The notes under the pieces are model-generated. The model was given only the letters and a program-made list of their open reading frames with translations, did not search any database and was not told the DNA's origin. From assembly GCF_026627505.1 (NCBI RefSeq), contig NZ_JAPNLK010000021.1, positions 1 through 64,000 of the forward strand: a stretch of DNA of 64,000 nucleotides. The letters are read 5' to 3'. The position numbers and the translations under genes were made by a program. The stretch is from Streptomyces sp. H27-H5. GTDB taxonomy: Bacteria > Actinomycetota > Actinomycetes > Streptomycetales > Streptomycetaceae. How positions within the stretch are numbered: the first letter of the stretch is position 1; each line of letters begins with the position of its first letter. This document shows positions 16,665 to 25,834 of this stretch, in pieces.

Positions 16665-19487
16665 TCAGGAGGGCAGCCCCAGCACGCCCGTCAGCTCGGA
16701 CCGACGCCGGACCGCGAGCTTGCGGTACACGCGGGTCAGGTGCTGTTCCACCGTGCTCACCGTGATGTACAGCTGACTGCCGATCTGCCGGTTCGACCGG
16801 CCGGCCGCGGCCAAGGAGGCCACCTGCCGCTCGGCCTCCGTCAGACCGTCGGTGGCGACGCCCGTCGGCAGGAGAACGGCTCCCTCCCGGCGTCCGGCCT
16901 CCGCCGGGGACGGCCCGGCCGGGACCGGAGGTCCGTCGAGGGGGGCCGCGAGGGGGCGTACCCGGTCGGGCGCGCCACATTCGGCGGCCAGGCGCTGCGC
17001 CTCGCTCCAGCGCGCACGCGCGGTACGGGTGAGGCCCTCCGCCAGGTCCACGTCGCCGAGGTCGCCGAGCACCCGGGCCAGCGAGAGCCGGCTGCCGGTC
17101 GCGCGAAGGGTCCGCTCCGCCTCCTCCAGGTGCGCCCTGCGCCGCCCGGGCTCGTCCAGCGCGGCCAGCACGGCCAGGGCGCGCCCCCGGGCGTCGGTCG
17201 GCCGATCACCCTGCGCGATCTCCGCCACGACCAACCGCCGGGCCCGCTCCGGTTTACCGAGGGCCAGATACGCCTCCGCGGCGCGGGCACGCCAACCGAG
17301 GGGGCCGAGAGGGTTCCCCCGGGACTCGTCCGAGGGGGCGCAGGCCGTGAAGTCGGTCAGCGCCGCGCGCGGACGGCCCGATTCCAGCAGATAGCTGCCG
17401 CGGGCGATCCGGTACAGCGGGCCGAAGGACGAGTCCCACATCTCGTCGGGGACCGGACGCTCCAGGTACCTCACCGCCTGGTTCGAATCCCCCATCACGG
17501 TGTGCGCGGCGACCAGGACCGACAGCGGCATCCCGACGGCGACGCCCCAACTGCGGTCGGGCAGCAGCTCCAAGGCGGACGCGGCACTCTGCACGGCCGT
17601 GCGCAGATCCCCCAGGTTCCACCGGATGTGGGCGCGCAGACCGCCCAGGAGCGCTCTGCGGACCGGGAGTTCGTCCGGGGTCAGGCGGCTCCACTGTTCC
17701 TCGCACAGCCGGTCGGCGAGCGTCATCTCGCCGTTCCGTGTGAGTTCCAGGACGGCCGCGAGATCCAGCTCCCGGAACCAGCGGGGGTTGATGACGGCCG
17801 GCACGGACGGCCGTTCGGCGGCGTCGTGGCCGTCCGTACCGGTCAGGGCGGTCGCCGGCGGCAGGAGCAGTCGGCGGCCCCCGGGGACGGGCTCGGCGCA
17901 GGACCCGGGCATCGTTGTCGGCGCATGCCGGCCGGGGGCGTCGGTGTCCGCAGCGTCGCAGAAGTAGGCGTGCACTGCGGGATCGCCGAGCAGGTCCGGC
18001 CAGAGGCAGCCGATGAGAGCCTGGAACCCCCGCAACTCGTCGTGCGTGTGCGACGGTTCGCAGGACTCGACGAGGCGGGCCATCACTTCCCGTGCGTGCT
18101 CGCGACCGCCGAACCAGAGGAACCAGAGGACGAGGAGTCGCAGCGCGCCGCAGTCGACCTCGCCGGCGCGCGCGGCCGACAGCAGCCGGTTCACCTCCGG
18201 CTCCGCCGCCAGGGGATTGACGTAGCACTGCGTGCCGATCATCGCGGCGATCACCCTGCCGCGTTGTCCCGGGCCGAGCTCGGCCCGGTCGGCCAACCGC
18301 AGGCAGGCGAGCGCCCGATCCGTCTCCCCGGCCATGAGGAGCTGCTGCCAGGCGAGTCGCAGCACCCGCACCTGGCACGCGTCGGGCAGGTCATCCGCGG
18401 CGACCAGGTGCCGGGCGACGGAGGGCGCCGGGGCGCCCTCCGTGAACAACAGCGCGGCGGCCCGCCGGTGCAGGTCCGGAAGGTCGGCGTCGAGCATGCC
18501 GAGGACGGCGTCGGGGACGGCCGGATGTCGGAAGCCGCCGTCTTCCAGCAGACCCGAGCGGTCGAGTTCGGCGAGGTGCTGCTCGATCTCCCCGGGTGGG
18601 CGCTCCAGCAGGCGGGCGGCCCGTGGGGGAGTGGCGTCGTCACCCAGTACGGCGAGCGCGCGGACCGTCTCCGCGAGAGCGGGATGGCGGACGAGACCGG
18701 CGACGTAGGCGGTCCGGAAGGCGGCCCCGACCGGGACCGGCGGCCGGGAAGCTGCGGCCGGGTCCAGGTGCAGATCGCGGACGAGCGCGGTGGCCAGGGC
18801 GGGGTTCCCGCCGCTGATCCGATGGACGGCCCCGGCGGCCGCGCCGACGCCGGCCCCCTGTTCCAGCAGCTGTCTGACCTCCGCCTCCCGCAGGTTGGCG
18901 ACCTCGACCGACCGGGTGCCCGAGAGCCCGAGGAATTCCAGATGGTCACGGATGCCGTCGCGGGAGGTGCGCGGGTAGGCCATCACCAGGGTGATGCGGT
19001 GGGACTGGGCGCGGCGGGCGAGGTGGAGCAGGCAGGATTGCGAGGCCGGGTCCACGTGGTGGGCGTCGTCGACCAGGACGATGATCCCGGTGTGCGCGGC
19101 CGCTGTGACCAGCGCGGAAACCAGTCCCTGAACGTCGTGTGAGGGGACGGTGCCGGACAGCGCGGCCAAGGCTCTGTTGCCGACGAGTTGCCGCAGGGCC
19201 GACCGGATGCCGTCGGCGACTCCGGAGACATGAACGAACTGCTCCAGGATGGAGAACGGCACGTCGCGTTCGTCGCGATACCCGGTGGCGTGCAGGCACA
19301 CGAGACCGGAGGCGGCCGCGCGTCTCTTCACATCGTCCAGGAGAAAGGTTTTTCCCGTTCCCGGGCCCCCCTCCAGGAGGAGGACGCCGCCGCGCTGTTC
19401 GGCCTGTTTGATGAGGTCATCGGCATCGGACAAAGCCCGCAGCCTTCCGTTCGCATCCCACCGTCCTGTTCGCACGCATGCACGCAC
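16665..19487 (-). CDS. LAL-family (large ATP-binding LuxR) transcriptional regulator
   Basis: 940 aa if the start is GTG 19487; a downstream GTG at 19475 is also possible and neither has a strong RBS. An N-terminal AAA-type NTPase has Walker A GGPGTGKTFLL (~residues 40-50) and Walker B-like IIVLVDDAHHVDPAS. A long helical middle region follows. The C-terminus is a LuxR helix-turn-helix: LTEAERQVASLAAAGRSNRQ, then IGSQLYITVSTVEQHLTRVY. LAL proteins commonly control biosynthetic clusters. The next gene upstream begins the putative cluster at 19.7 kb, so this is a candidate cluster-situated regulator. Confidence 0.9.
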   Translation of the reverse strand: MRACVRTGRWDANGRLRALSDADDLIKQAEQRGGVLLLEGGPGTGKTFLLDDVKRRAAASGLVCLHATGYRDERDVPFSILEQFVHVSGVADGIRSALRQLVGNRALAALSGTVPSHDVQGLVSALVTAAAHTGIIVLVDDAHHVDPASQSCLLHLARRAQSHRITLVMAYPRTSRDGIRDHLEFLGLSGTRSVEVANLREAEVRQLLEQGAGVGAAAGAVHRISGGNPALATALVRDLHLDPAAASRPPVPVGAAFRTAYVAGLVRHPALAETVRALAVLGDDATPPRAARLLERPPGEIEQHLAELDRSGLLEDGGFRHPAVPDAVLGMLDADLPDLHRRAAALLFTEGAPAPSVARHLVAADDLPDACQVRVLRLAWQQLLMAGETDRALACLRLADRAELGPGQRGRVIAAMIGTQCYVNPLAAEPEVNRLLSAARAGEVDCGALRLLVLWFLWFGGREHAREVMARLVESCEPSHTHDELRGFQALIGCLWPDLLGDPAVHAYFCDAADTDAPGRHAPTTMPGSCAEPVPGGRRLLLPPATALTGTDGHDAAERPSVPAVINPRWFRELDLAAVLELTRNGEMTLADRLCEEQWSRLTPDELPVRRALLGGLRAHIRWNLGDLRTAVQSAASALELLPDRSWGVAVGMPLSVLVAAHTVMGDSNQAVRYLERPVPDEMWDSSFGPLYRIARGSYLLESGRPRAALTDFTACAPSDESRGNPLGPLGWRARAAEAYLALGKPERARRLVVAEIAQGDRPTDARGRALAVLAALDEPGRRRAHLEEAERTLRATGSRLSLARVLGDLGDVDLAEGLTRTARARWSEAQRLAAECGAPDRVRPLAAPLDGPPVPAGPSPAEAGRREGAVLLPTGVATDGLTEAERQVASLAAAGRSNRQIGSQLYITVSTVEQHLTRVYRKLAVRRRSELTGVLGLPS

Positions 19488-19710
19488 AGAACAGAACGGA
19501 CCTGCCCAGCAAGGCAGGTGACCCCCCGGCCCAGCTAGTGATCAAGTCTATGGGGGCTCGATGGCGCGCCGGCCGGAAGGAGCTGTATTCCGCCATTCTC
19601 CGACATGTGAACAGAATCCGACCGGCCCCGGTGGAGGGCCGCCGGCAACGACGCGGGAGGCAAGGCGCCCGCCCGCCGTCAGACCTTCCTCCCCTCGCGG
19701 ACCGCGTCGC

Positions 19711-20826
19711 TCACCAAGTCCCCCGCTCACGCTCATCATTGGCCGGAACCGCGCTGTCCACCCGCTGCGGTCGGCCGGTCCTGGCGGACGCGTAGACCGC
19801 CGTCACCACGGCCACCGCCTGCCGCCCGGCAGCCCCGTCCACCAGCGGGGGCCGACCGTCGCGGACGGCGTCGCAGAAGTCCAGGAGCTGGTCCCGGTGC
19901 GGCTGGTACAGCAGCCCCGAAACGTCCCGGGCCCCGTCTCCCACCAGCGACGCCGCGTACGCGGCGGACTGGTCTGCGGCGCCGAAGGCCCCGTACGCGG
20001 GCGCGTCCTCACCCTCTGCGGCGAGGTGCAGGTAGGCGAGCCGGTCGTCGTCGATGACCACGGAGCCCCGGTCGCCGTTCACCGCCGTCCGGGCGGTGCG
20101 CCCCGGGTAGGCTGCCGTGGTGGCGAGCAGGGTGCCCAACGCGCCGTTCGCGAAGCGCAGGCTGGCCGTCGCCACGTCCTCCACCTCGATGCCGGGGTGG
20201 GCCAGCCGCGCCGTGTGCGCGGCCACCTCCACCACCGGCCCGGCCAGCCACTGCACCAGGTCCACCGCGTGGATCGCCTGATTCATCAGTGCCCCGCCGC
20301 CGTCCAGGTCGGGCGTGCCGCGCCAGCTGCCGGAGGCGTAGTACGACGGGCCGCGCCACCACGACAGTTCGGTCATGACGGAGGTCACCCGGCCCACCCG
20401 CCCGGCCTCGATCACCGTACGGGCCAGCCGGGCGGCGGGATCGAAGCGGTGCTGGGACACCACGCCGAGCGTCCGCCCCGCCTGCCGGGCCACGGCGATC
20501 AGGCGGTCGGCCGCCTGGGGCGTCACGTCGACCGGCTTCTCCACCAGTACGTGCTTGCCCGCGCGCAGGGCCGCCTCGGCCGGCTCCGCGTGGGTGCCGC
20601 TCGGGGTGCACACGAGCACGGCGTCGATGTCCCGCCGGGCCAGCAGCCCCTCGACGTCGGCCGCGTCGCAACCCACCTCGGCCGCCAGCGCCCCGGCACG
20701 CACCGGGTCCCGGCCGGCGACGGCGGCCAGCCGGGCCCGGCCGGCCAGTACCTCGTCCTCGCGCGTCAGCAGCCGAGCCAGGAAGCCGCCGATCGACCCG
20801 CAGCCGATCACTCCGAACGTGAGCAC
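19711..20826 (-). CDS. Gfo/Idh/MocA family oxidoreductase
   Basis: 371 aa from GTG 20826, with AGGAG seven bases upstream. The Rossmann motif FGVIGCGSIGGFLARLL opens the protein. Then come VLVCTPSGTHAEPAEAAL and the family hallmark EKPVDVT (residues ~98-104). The C-terminal domain has SGSWRGTPDLDGGGALMNQA and IHAVDLVQWL, matching the catalytic His/Asp region (GGGxLxDxGxHxxD-like). This predicts NAD(P)-dependent oxidation or reduction of a sugar, cyclitol or amino-acid-like alcohol. It is separated by 270 bases from the upstream dehydrogenase gene but is in the same orientation. It is probably part of the same biosynthetic operon. Confidence 0.88.
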   Translation of the reverse strand: MLTFGVIGCGSIGGFLARLLTREDEVLAGRARLAAVAGRDPVRAGALAAEVGCDAADVEGLLARRDIDAVLVCTPSGTHAEPAEAALRAGKHVLVEKPVDVTPQAADRLIAVARQAGRTLGVVSQHRFDPAARLARTVIEAGRVGRVTSVMTELSWWRGPSYYASGSWRGTPDLDGGGALMNQAIHAVDLVQWLAGPVVEVAAHTARLAHPGIEVEDVATASLRFANGALGTLLATTAAYPGRTARTAVNGDRGSVVIDDDRLAYLHLAAEGEDAPAYGAFGAADQSAAYAASLVGDGARDVSGLLYQPHRDQLLDFCDAVRDGRPPLVDGAAGRQAVAVVTAVYASARTGRPQRVDSAVPANDERERGTW

Positions 20827-21096
20827 GGAAACACTCCTACAGTCAGGGCCGTGGGGTCGGCCGGTCAGTCGGGGAGCGCCGGGGCGGCGCTCCTGTTCGT
20901 CGGGGTCGGCCGGGTCATGCGCCGGACATCGGCACGGGCCCACCCGGGGAGGACGAAGGCGAGCGGGCCGGGGGCCGCCTGACGCGAGGTGGCCCCCAGC
21001 GGCCCGGAGCCGCGGCCCGGAACAAGTCGCCCGGTCGCCGGCCCGGAGCCGCCGCCCGGTCACCGGCTTGCGCGGCCCCGCCCGGCCCGCAGCCGG

Positions 21097-22179
21097 TCAG
21101 GTGCGGACGGAGGGCGGCCGGTGGGCTGGGTGCACGGCCTCGGCCAGCAGACCGATGCGCGCCGCGCCCCGCAGATCGAGGCCGGGCGGCCCCGCGGGGG
21201 ACAGCAACGCCGCCACCGACCAGCGCAGGGCGTTGTCCAGGGGCGAGTCGTGGATCAGCCACTCGCGCCGCAGCCCCGGCCCCTCCGCCGTGAGCCGGTG
21301 GGTGTTGCGCGGGAGCCGGGTGCCCCGGGGCAGGCTCACCGGGTCCAGGTCCAGGCCGAAGCGCACCGGCCCGGCAAGCACGTCGACATGGCGCTGCCTG
21401 CTCTCACCGGCCGCGGTGGGCAGGTCGAACCAGGCGGGCACGGCGACCTGCCCGGACGGGTCGGGGCCGACGATGGTGGAGTACAGCTCGATGTCCACAC
21501 CGTCGGCCACGGCCCGCTCATGCGCGGCGGTGCTGATCAGCTCGGGGTCGGACGCCACCCGCAGGGCGTGCGCGTCCGGGGTGGTGCCCATGTAGCCGTC
21601 GTAGGCGGCCTGCGGCAGCGCGCCGCGCAGCAGGGCCAGCATGTGCAGCCACTCGTAGCCGAAGATGCCGTGGTCGCGGTCGACGAACCGGCCGGCGGCG
21701 ATGTCGGCCCGCCGATCCTTGCCGAACCCGACGCGGACGGCCCGAAGGGGGTGCTGGGGCGCCAGTTCCTGCCGCATGCTCCGCAGCAGGGTCATCGCCC
21801 GGGAATGCCGGTACTGGTCCATGACCACCAGACGGGCCTCGGGGTGGCGGTCCAGCAAGGAGTTCAGCTCGGGGATCTCCCACGTGCGGCACAGCGGCTT
21901 CTCCACCAGCAGCCGGGCCGCGGGGGCGACGGAGAGCACCTCGGCCACCGTCGCGACATGGGTGGCGGTCGGCGAGCACACCGACCAGACGTCGACGGGT
22001 CTGCGGACGACCGCCTGCTCGACACCCTCGAAGACGGGGATCGCGCCGGGCACCGCACCCGGGGCGGGGTCGACCACGCTGACGTCGAACCCGAGCTCGC
22101 TCAGCAGCCGTTGGTGCAGCCGGCCGGCGGCACCGTACCCGATCACGCACACGTGGGTCCCGGACACACGGGGGTTCAT
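21097..22179 (-). CDS. Gfo/Idh/MocA-like NAD(P)-binding protein
   Basis: 360 aa from ATG 22179, overlapping the stop of the upstream gene (ATGA, 22176-22179). The N-terminus has VCVIGYGAAGRLHQRLL and VWSVCSPTATHVATVAEVL. LLVEKPLCRTWEIPEL is an EKP motif, confirming the Gfo/Idh/MocA fold. The C-terminal half (HGIFGYEWLHMLALLRGALP, then PRNTHRLTAEG) diverges from typical sugar dehydrogenases, so the substrate is likely unusual. Translational coupling implies it acts on, or with, the SAHH-like protein. It could be a non-catalytic paralogue. Confidence 0.82.
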   Translation of the reverse strand: MNPRVSGTHVCVIGYGAAGRLHQRLLSELGFDVSVVDPAPGAVPGAIPVFEGVEQAVVRRPVDVWSVCSPTATHVATVAEVLSVAPAARLLVEKPLCRTWEIPELNSLLDRHPEARLVVMDQYRHSRAMTLLRSMRQELAPQHPLRAVRVGFGKDRRADIAAGRFVDRDHGIFGYEWLHMLALLRGALPQAAYDGYMGTTPDAHALRVASDPELISTAAHERAVADGVDIELYSTIVGPDPSGQVAVPAWFDLPTAAGESRQRHVDVLAGPVRFGLDLDPVSLPRGTRLPRNTHRLTAEGPGLRREWLIHDSPLDNALRWSVAALLSPAGPPGLDLRGAARIGLLAEAVHPAHRPPSVRT

Positions 22180-23825
22180 CGGGCCACCGGGACCGGGGCG
22201 GCCTGGGCCGCCGGGCGACGGGCGCCGGAGGCCAGGTACTCGTCGTAGTAGGCGGCGAACAGGCCGGCCTCGTCGATCTCCCGGTCCACGGGCTCCAGAT
22301 GAATGCCCGGGGCGAGGTCGCCCGCCTCGCGGCACAGCAGCTTCGCCGCGATCAGGGTGCCCGCGCGATAGGCGTCGTACCCGCGGTTGGCGATGCCCTC
22401 GTACTCGAAGAGGTTGAGCGAGCGGCCGTCCCCCAGCAGCGTGGCCGTGGTGCCGGTGGGCAGGGTGTGGCGGACACCTACCTGGGGGACCACGGTGGAC
22501 CGCAGACCCTCGAACCCCTCGCTGAGCAGGCTGAAGTCCTTGGTGGCGAACCCCGCGAGGTACACCCCGTCGGGCAGCAGCGGCAGATCGTCGTGGGTGA
22601 GGGCGAGTTCGCCGGTGTTGCCGACGATCAGGAACGGCGCGTGGGCGCTCAGCGCCTCGCCCACGCTGGTGTAGGTCTCGTACCCGTGCTCCGCGGCCGT
22701 GATCAGCGCCAGGATCTCCGTGTCCACCACGGACACCCGGCAGCCCAGCGCCCGCAGCGCGTGCGCCACCCGGCCCCCCAGCGTGCCGTAGCCCAGCAGC
22801 AGCACATGGCGGCCGATGAACTTCTCACCGGGCAGGATGGCGCGCAGCCGGCGCACGCAGGAATCGGCAATCTCGTTGTAGCCGAGCATGCTCTTGAGCC
22901 GCGAACGCGCCATGTTCAGCACGGGGATGGTCAGTTCGCCGGGGGCGCCCGCGATCCGCTTCAGCCCGCTCACGGTCAGCTCCAGGGCGCCGTCGACGCC
23001 GTCCTTCAGGACGCCCTCGGCTCCGTATCCCTGCGCGAGCAGACCACCGTCGTCGATCACCAGGACCCTGCGACCCGCCGCGTGCGCCTTGCGCACGAAC
23101 TCGTCCACCCGCTCATTGGCCGCCAGGGCGTACGCGCGCGCCGTCGTGTCGGCCGAGCCGTTGATCACCGAGTTGTCCAGCGTGTCGCTCCGGTAGCCGC
23201 GGTGCAGGAACCAGGCGTGGACGCGGTCGCGGTGCAGGGTCCGGTCGCCCTTGGAGAGCGCGAAGATCCACTGCGGGTCGATGCCGGCGCGCTCCATGCC
23301 CAACAGAAAGCCGACGCTGTTCTCCACGTAGTGGTCGCGGAAGATCAGCGCCCAGTCGCGGAAGGCCGGCTCCTCGGTGGCGTAGCGGGCGACCAGGGGC
23401 ATGCCCCCCACGATCGTGTCGACCTCCGCGTCGGTGTAGCAGTGGCCGCGCAGGGTCAGCGCCTCGACGACGCGGTCGAAGACGGCACCGGCCCGAGCGG
23501 AGAGCGGTCCGGCGGCGGAGAGCAGCACCTGCGTGCGAGCGGCCGCGGGGACGACGGGGTCCAGGGTGCCCGGGGCGGTGTCGGCGATCGGCCGGCTGCA
23601 CAGCCGTACGGAGGTGCCGTCCAGCTCCATCAGCATGTCTCCCGGCCCCCGTTCCGCGGGCTCCGGGAATGGCACGCCCTCCCCGCGCAGTACCGACCGG
23701 ACCGTCTCACCGACATCATGAGGCGTCATACGACCGTCGAGGATCTCGTACCGGTTCGCGCCGGGCCACGCCGCGGCGCCACCCTCGACCGCGACACCCC
23801 TGGACTCTCCTTCAACCAACGTCAT
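22176..23825 (-). CDS. S-adenosylhomocysteine-hydrolase-like NAD-binding protein
   Basis: 549 aa from ATG 23825, with an AGAGG site. Residues ~310-450 resemble the NAD domain of adenosylhomocysteinase: IPVLNMARSRLKSMLGYNE, then HVLLLGYGTLGGRVAHALRA, GCRVSVVDTEILALITAAEHG and LIVGNTGELALTHDDLPLL. In genuine enzymes the equivalent segments read NVNDSVTKSKFDN and VxGYGDVGKG. The first ~300 residues do not look like the normal substrate domain, and the usual SAHH C-terminal motif is absent. This suggests a paralogue that keeps transient NAD-dependent 3'-oxidation chemistry, or merely the fold, on another substrate. It is the first gene of the leftward operon, under one copy of the duplicated promoter module. 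Confidence 0.75.
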   Translation of the reverse strand: MTLVEGESRGVAVEGGAAAWPGANRYEILDGRMTPHDVGETVRSVLRGEGVPFPEPAERGPGDMLMELDGTSVRLCSRPIADTAPGTLDPVVPAAARTQVLLSAAGPLSARAGAVFDRVVEALTLRGHCYTDAEVDTIVGGMPLVARYATEEPAFRDWALIFRDHYVENSVGFLLGMERAGIDPQWIFALSKGDRTLHRDRVHAWFLHRGYRSDTLDNSVINGSADTTARAYALAANERVDEFVRKAHAAGRRVLVIDDGGLLAQGYGAEGVLKDGVDGALELTVSGLKRIAGAPGELTIPVLNMARSRLKSMLGYNEIADSCVRRLRAILPGEKFIGRHVLLLGYGTLGGRVAHALRALGCRVSVVDTEILALITAAEHGYETYTSVGEALSAHAPFLIVGNTGELALTHDDLPLLPDGVYLAGFATKDFSLLSEGFEGLRSTVVPQVGVRHTLPTGTTATLLGDGRSLNLFEYEGIANRGYDAYRAGTLIAAKLLCREAGDLAPGIHLEPVDREIDEAGLFAAYYDEYLASGARRPAAQAAPVPVAR

Positions 23826-24022
23826 CGTCTCAACCTCTTCTCGTCGTGGATCGGGCCATCGCCCCGGAGTGTCCGGCGCACCGGTGGCCGGCGTCCGGCG
23901 CCACCTCCCGAGGGGCGGCGAGCACGGGGTGCGCTGACGGAGCGACGGCCCGAGGGGCCTGAGCCGGGGGCCGGAGGGCCCGGCGGCGGTCGGGCCGCGG
24001 GGGCTTCGGCCGGCACATCGGG

Positions 24023-24079
24023 AGCCTATGAAGATCGTTCGCCGCACCCCAGCCCCTACGCCCCCTACCACCCCCTACC
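24023..24079 (-). promoter_or_regulatory. promoter module, copy 1 (drives the SAHH-like operon)
   Basis: Read on the minus strand, this block has three GTAGGGG heptamers (complements of 24072-24078, 24062-24068 and 24053-24059, spaced 10 and 9 bases). CTGGGG and a GATCTTC follow, then TAGGCT at 24028-24023, a good Streptomyces -10 box. The matching block in the opposite orientation is at 24234-24290, with about six differences and one gap in ~55 aligned positions. The distance from the -10 box to the start codon is ~200 bases. No consensus -35 is present, so activator dependence is inferred. Confidence 0.75.
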
Positions 24080-24233
24080 GGTCGACGGCCGGAGCCGCGA
24101 GGTGTGAGCGCGGCGGGCAACGGCGGCCCGGGCGACAGCGCGCAGCACATCGCGGAGTCGGGACGCGGTCCGGACCCGACCTCCCGGCTCCGTGCGTCGC
24201 GGGACGTCCGCGCGGTCCTCCCGCCCGGGCCCC

Positions 24234-24290
24234 GTAGGGGGTGGTAGGGGTCGTAGGGGCTGGGGGAGCGGCAGACGATCTTCGTAGGGT
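24234..24290 (+). promoter_or_regulatory. promoter module, copy 2 (drives the radical SAM operon)
   Basis: GTAGGGG heptamers lie at 24234-24240, 24244-24250 and 24253-24259, with the same 10 and 9 spacing as copy 1. They are followed by CTGGGGG, GACGATCTTC and a -10-like TAGGGT at 24285-24290. The start codon lies 194 bases further on. The two copies therefore place identical control elements at equal distance from two divergent operons. Tandem heptamers about one helical turn apart are the kind of site SARP activators use (canonically 11 bp apart). Confidence 0.75.
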
Positions 24291-24483
24291 CACGGTGCCC
24301 CTACCGTCCACGGACCCCGGCGTGCCGGAGCGCCGGTGTGCTTCGAGCGCCCCGCCGCGCACGCACCCTTGCCCCACATCCCCCGGCGCCGCGGCGGCGG
24401 GGCGAAGGCGACCGGGCTCAGAGCAGCCCCGTGTCCCCGGATCCCCGCCGTCACGCGTCCACGAACCCGCCCGGGAGCCTCGT

Positions 24484-25752
24484 ATGACCCACGTCTGTTT
24501 CGCCATTCCCGACGACGAATTCGACCGTGAATTCCTTCAGCTGCCACTCGACGTGGCCAACGCGGGCGCGGCGCTGCGTGCCGAGGGCATGCGCGTGTCG
24601 GTGTGGGACAACCGCCTCACCGACACCCCGCCCGACACCGACGGCGACCCCGACATCGTGGTCGTGATCACCGCCATAGCCGACCGCGCCCAGTGCTATC
24701 CCCTCGTGCTGGACCCGGTCAGGGCGCTGGCGGACCGAGCCCGCCGGCAGTGGCCGGGGGCGACCCTGGTCGCCTGCGGACCGCACGCCACGCAGATGCC
24801 GGAGGCCACGCGCCGCGAACTGGGCACCGATCACGTCGCGCGCGGCGAGACCGACTCCGCCGCCGTGCAGGCGGTACGCGACCTGGCCGCCGGCCGGCCG
24901 TCGCTGCCGGTGATGCCGCTGGCGGACAGCTATCCGCAACTCGCCCCCGAACAGTGGCCGCTGCCCGCCTACGACCTGTTCGACCTGAGTTCCTACACCG
25001 CCGAGGTGTTCATGGACGGCCAGGTGCGGCGCGGCTCGTGCGGCATCGTGCTCGGGGTGCGGGGCTGCACGTACGGCTGCACCTTCTGCCACCTGCCGTT
25101 CGGTACCCGGATGCGCCCCCAGCCCGTGGAGCGCACCCTCGCGGAGATCGCGGCCATGCGCGAACGCGACGTCGACTTCATCTTCTTCCTCGACTACGTC
25201 TTCGGCCTCCACCCCACCTACTACAAGGAGTTGTGCCGGGGCCTGACCGGTCAGGGCGTCGGCTGGACGGGCCAGAGCCGGGCCGAGGTGGTCCTGCGCA
25301 CGGACGTGGACGAGTGGGCCCGGGCCGGCTGCAAGGGCATGTGGCTCGGTGCCGAGTCCCCGGGGATCGCCGACACACCCGTCGGCAAGCGGATCAAGCC
25401 CGGGGTGACGAACGCGGCCGTGCGCAAGCTGCAGGACGCCGGGATCACACCCTTCGCCTTCATCCTCGTGGGCCTGCCCGACGACCCCGCCTGCCAGAAC
25501 GGGGAGCTGCTGGAATGGGCGACGAACCTGCCCGGCTACTTCGGGCTCAACCAGCTCTTCCTGCGCCCCGGCACCAAGCTGTACGACCAGCTGGCGCCCC
25601 GCTACAACGACGGCAGGATGCCGAGCACCTGGTCCGAGGTGGAGGCCGTGACCCGGCGCTACCGGGAGAGCTACCCCGTGGACCTGAACGAACTCCGGGA
25701 CCAACTGTCCCGACTGCCCAACTACATCGGCAACGCCATGGCGAAGCTGTGA
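24484..25752 (+). CDS. B12-binding-type radical SAM enzyme
   Basis: 422 aa from ATG 24484 (MTHVCFAIPD). Residues ~1-150 form a Rossmann-like domain of the cobalamin-binding type (DIVVVITAIADRAQCYPLVL, LVACGPHATQMPEATRREL). It lacks the DxHxxG His, as many such enzymes do. The radical SAM core has VRGCTYGCTFCHLPFG, a CxxxCxxC at Cys195, Cys199 and Cys202 that holds the [4Fe-4S] cluster. KGMWLGAESPG and FILVGLPDDP are later barrel strands. Known relatives perform methylations on unreactive carbons or other radical rearrangements. It is first in an operon with the MFS gene, under promoter copy 2. Confidence 0.88.
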   Translation: MTHVCFAIPDDEFDREFLQLPLDVANAGAALRAEGMRVSVWDNRLTDTPPDTDGDPDIVVVITAIADRAQCYPLVLDPVRALADRARRQWPGATLVACGPHATQMPEATRRELGTDHVARGETDSAAVQAVRDLAAGRPSLPVMPLADSYPQLAPEQWPLPAYDLFDLSSYTAEVFMDGQVRRGSCGIVLGVRGCTYGCTFCHLPFGTRMRPQPVERTLAEIAAMRERDVDFIFFLDYVFGLHPTYYKELCRGLTGQGVGWTGQSRAEVVLRTDVDEWARAGCKGMWLGAESPGIADTPVGKRIKPGVTNAAVRKLQDAGITPFAFILVGLPDDPACQNGELLEWATNLPGYFGLNQLFLRPGTKLYDQLAPRYNDGRMPSTWSEVEAVTRRYRESYPVDLNELRDQLSRLPNYIGNAMAKL

Positions 25753-25834
25753 GGTTCGCCGCGAGCCAGGCACCGCGCCCCACCACGCCGTCGCCCGCCC
25801 CGCCGCCGCCAGGGCACCGGGAGGTCACCTCACC

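Noticed and set aside
20827..21096. Possible RiPP precursor gene in the 270-bp gap between the two dehydrogenase genes
   Set aside because: No short frame with an RBS and a core-like C-terminus was found on either strand. The sequence is mainly Pro/Arg/Gly-coding low complexity.
24080..24233. Small gene between the two promoter modules
   Set aside because: Short frames exist but lack ribosome sites. The segment is better read as the shared divergent promoter region.
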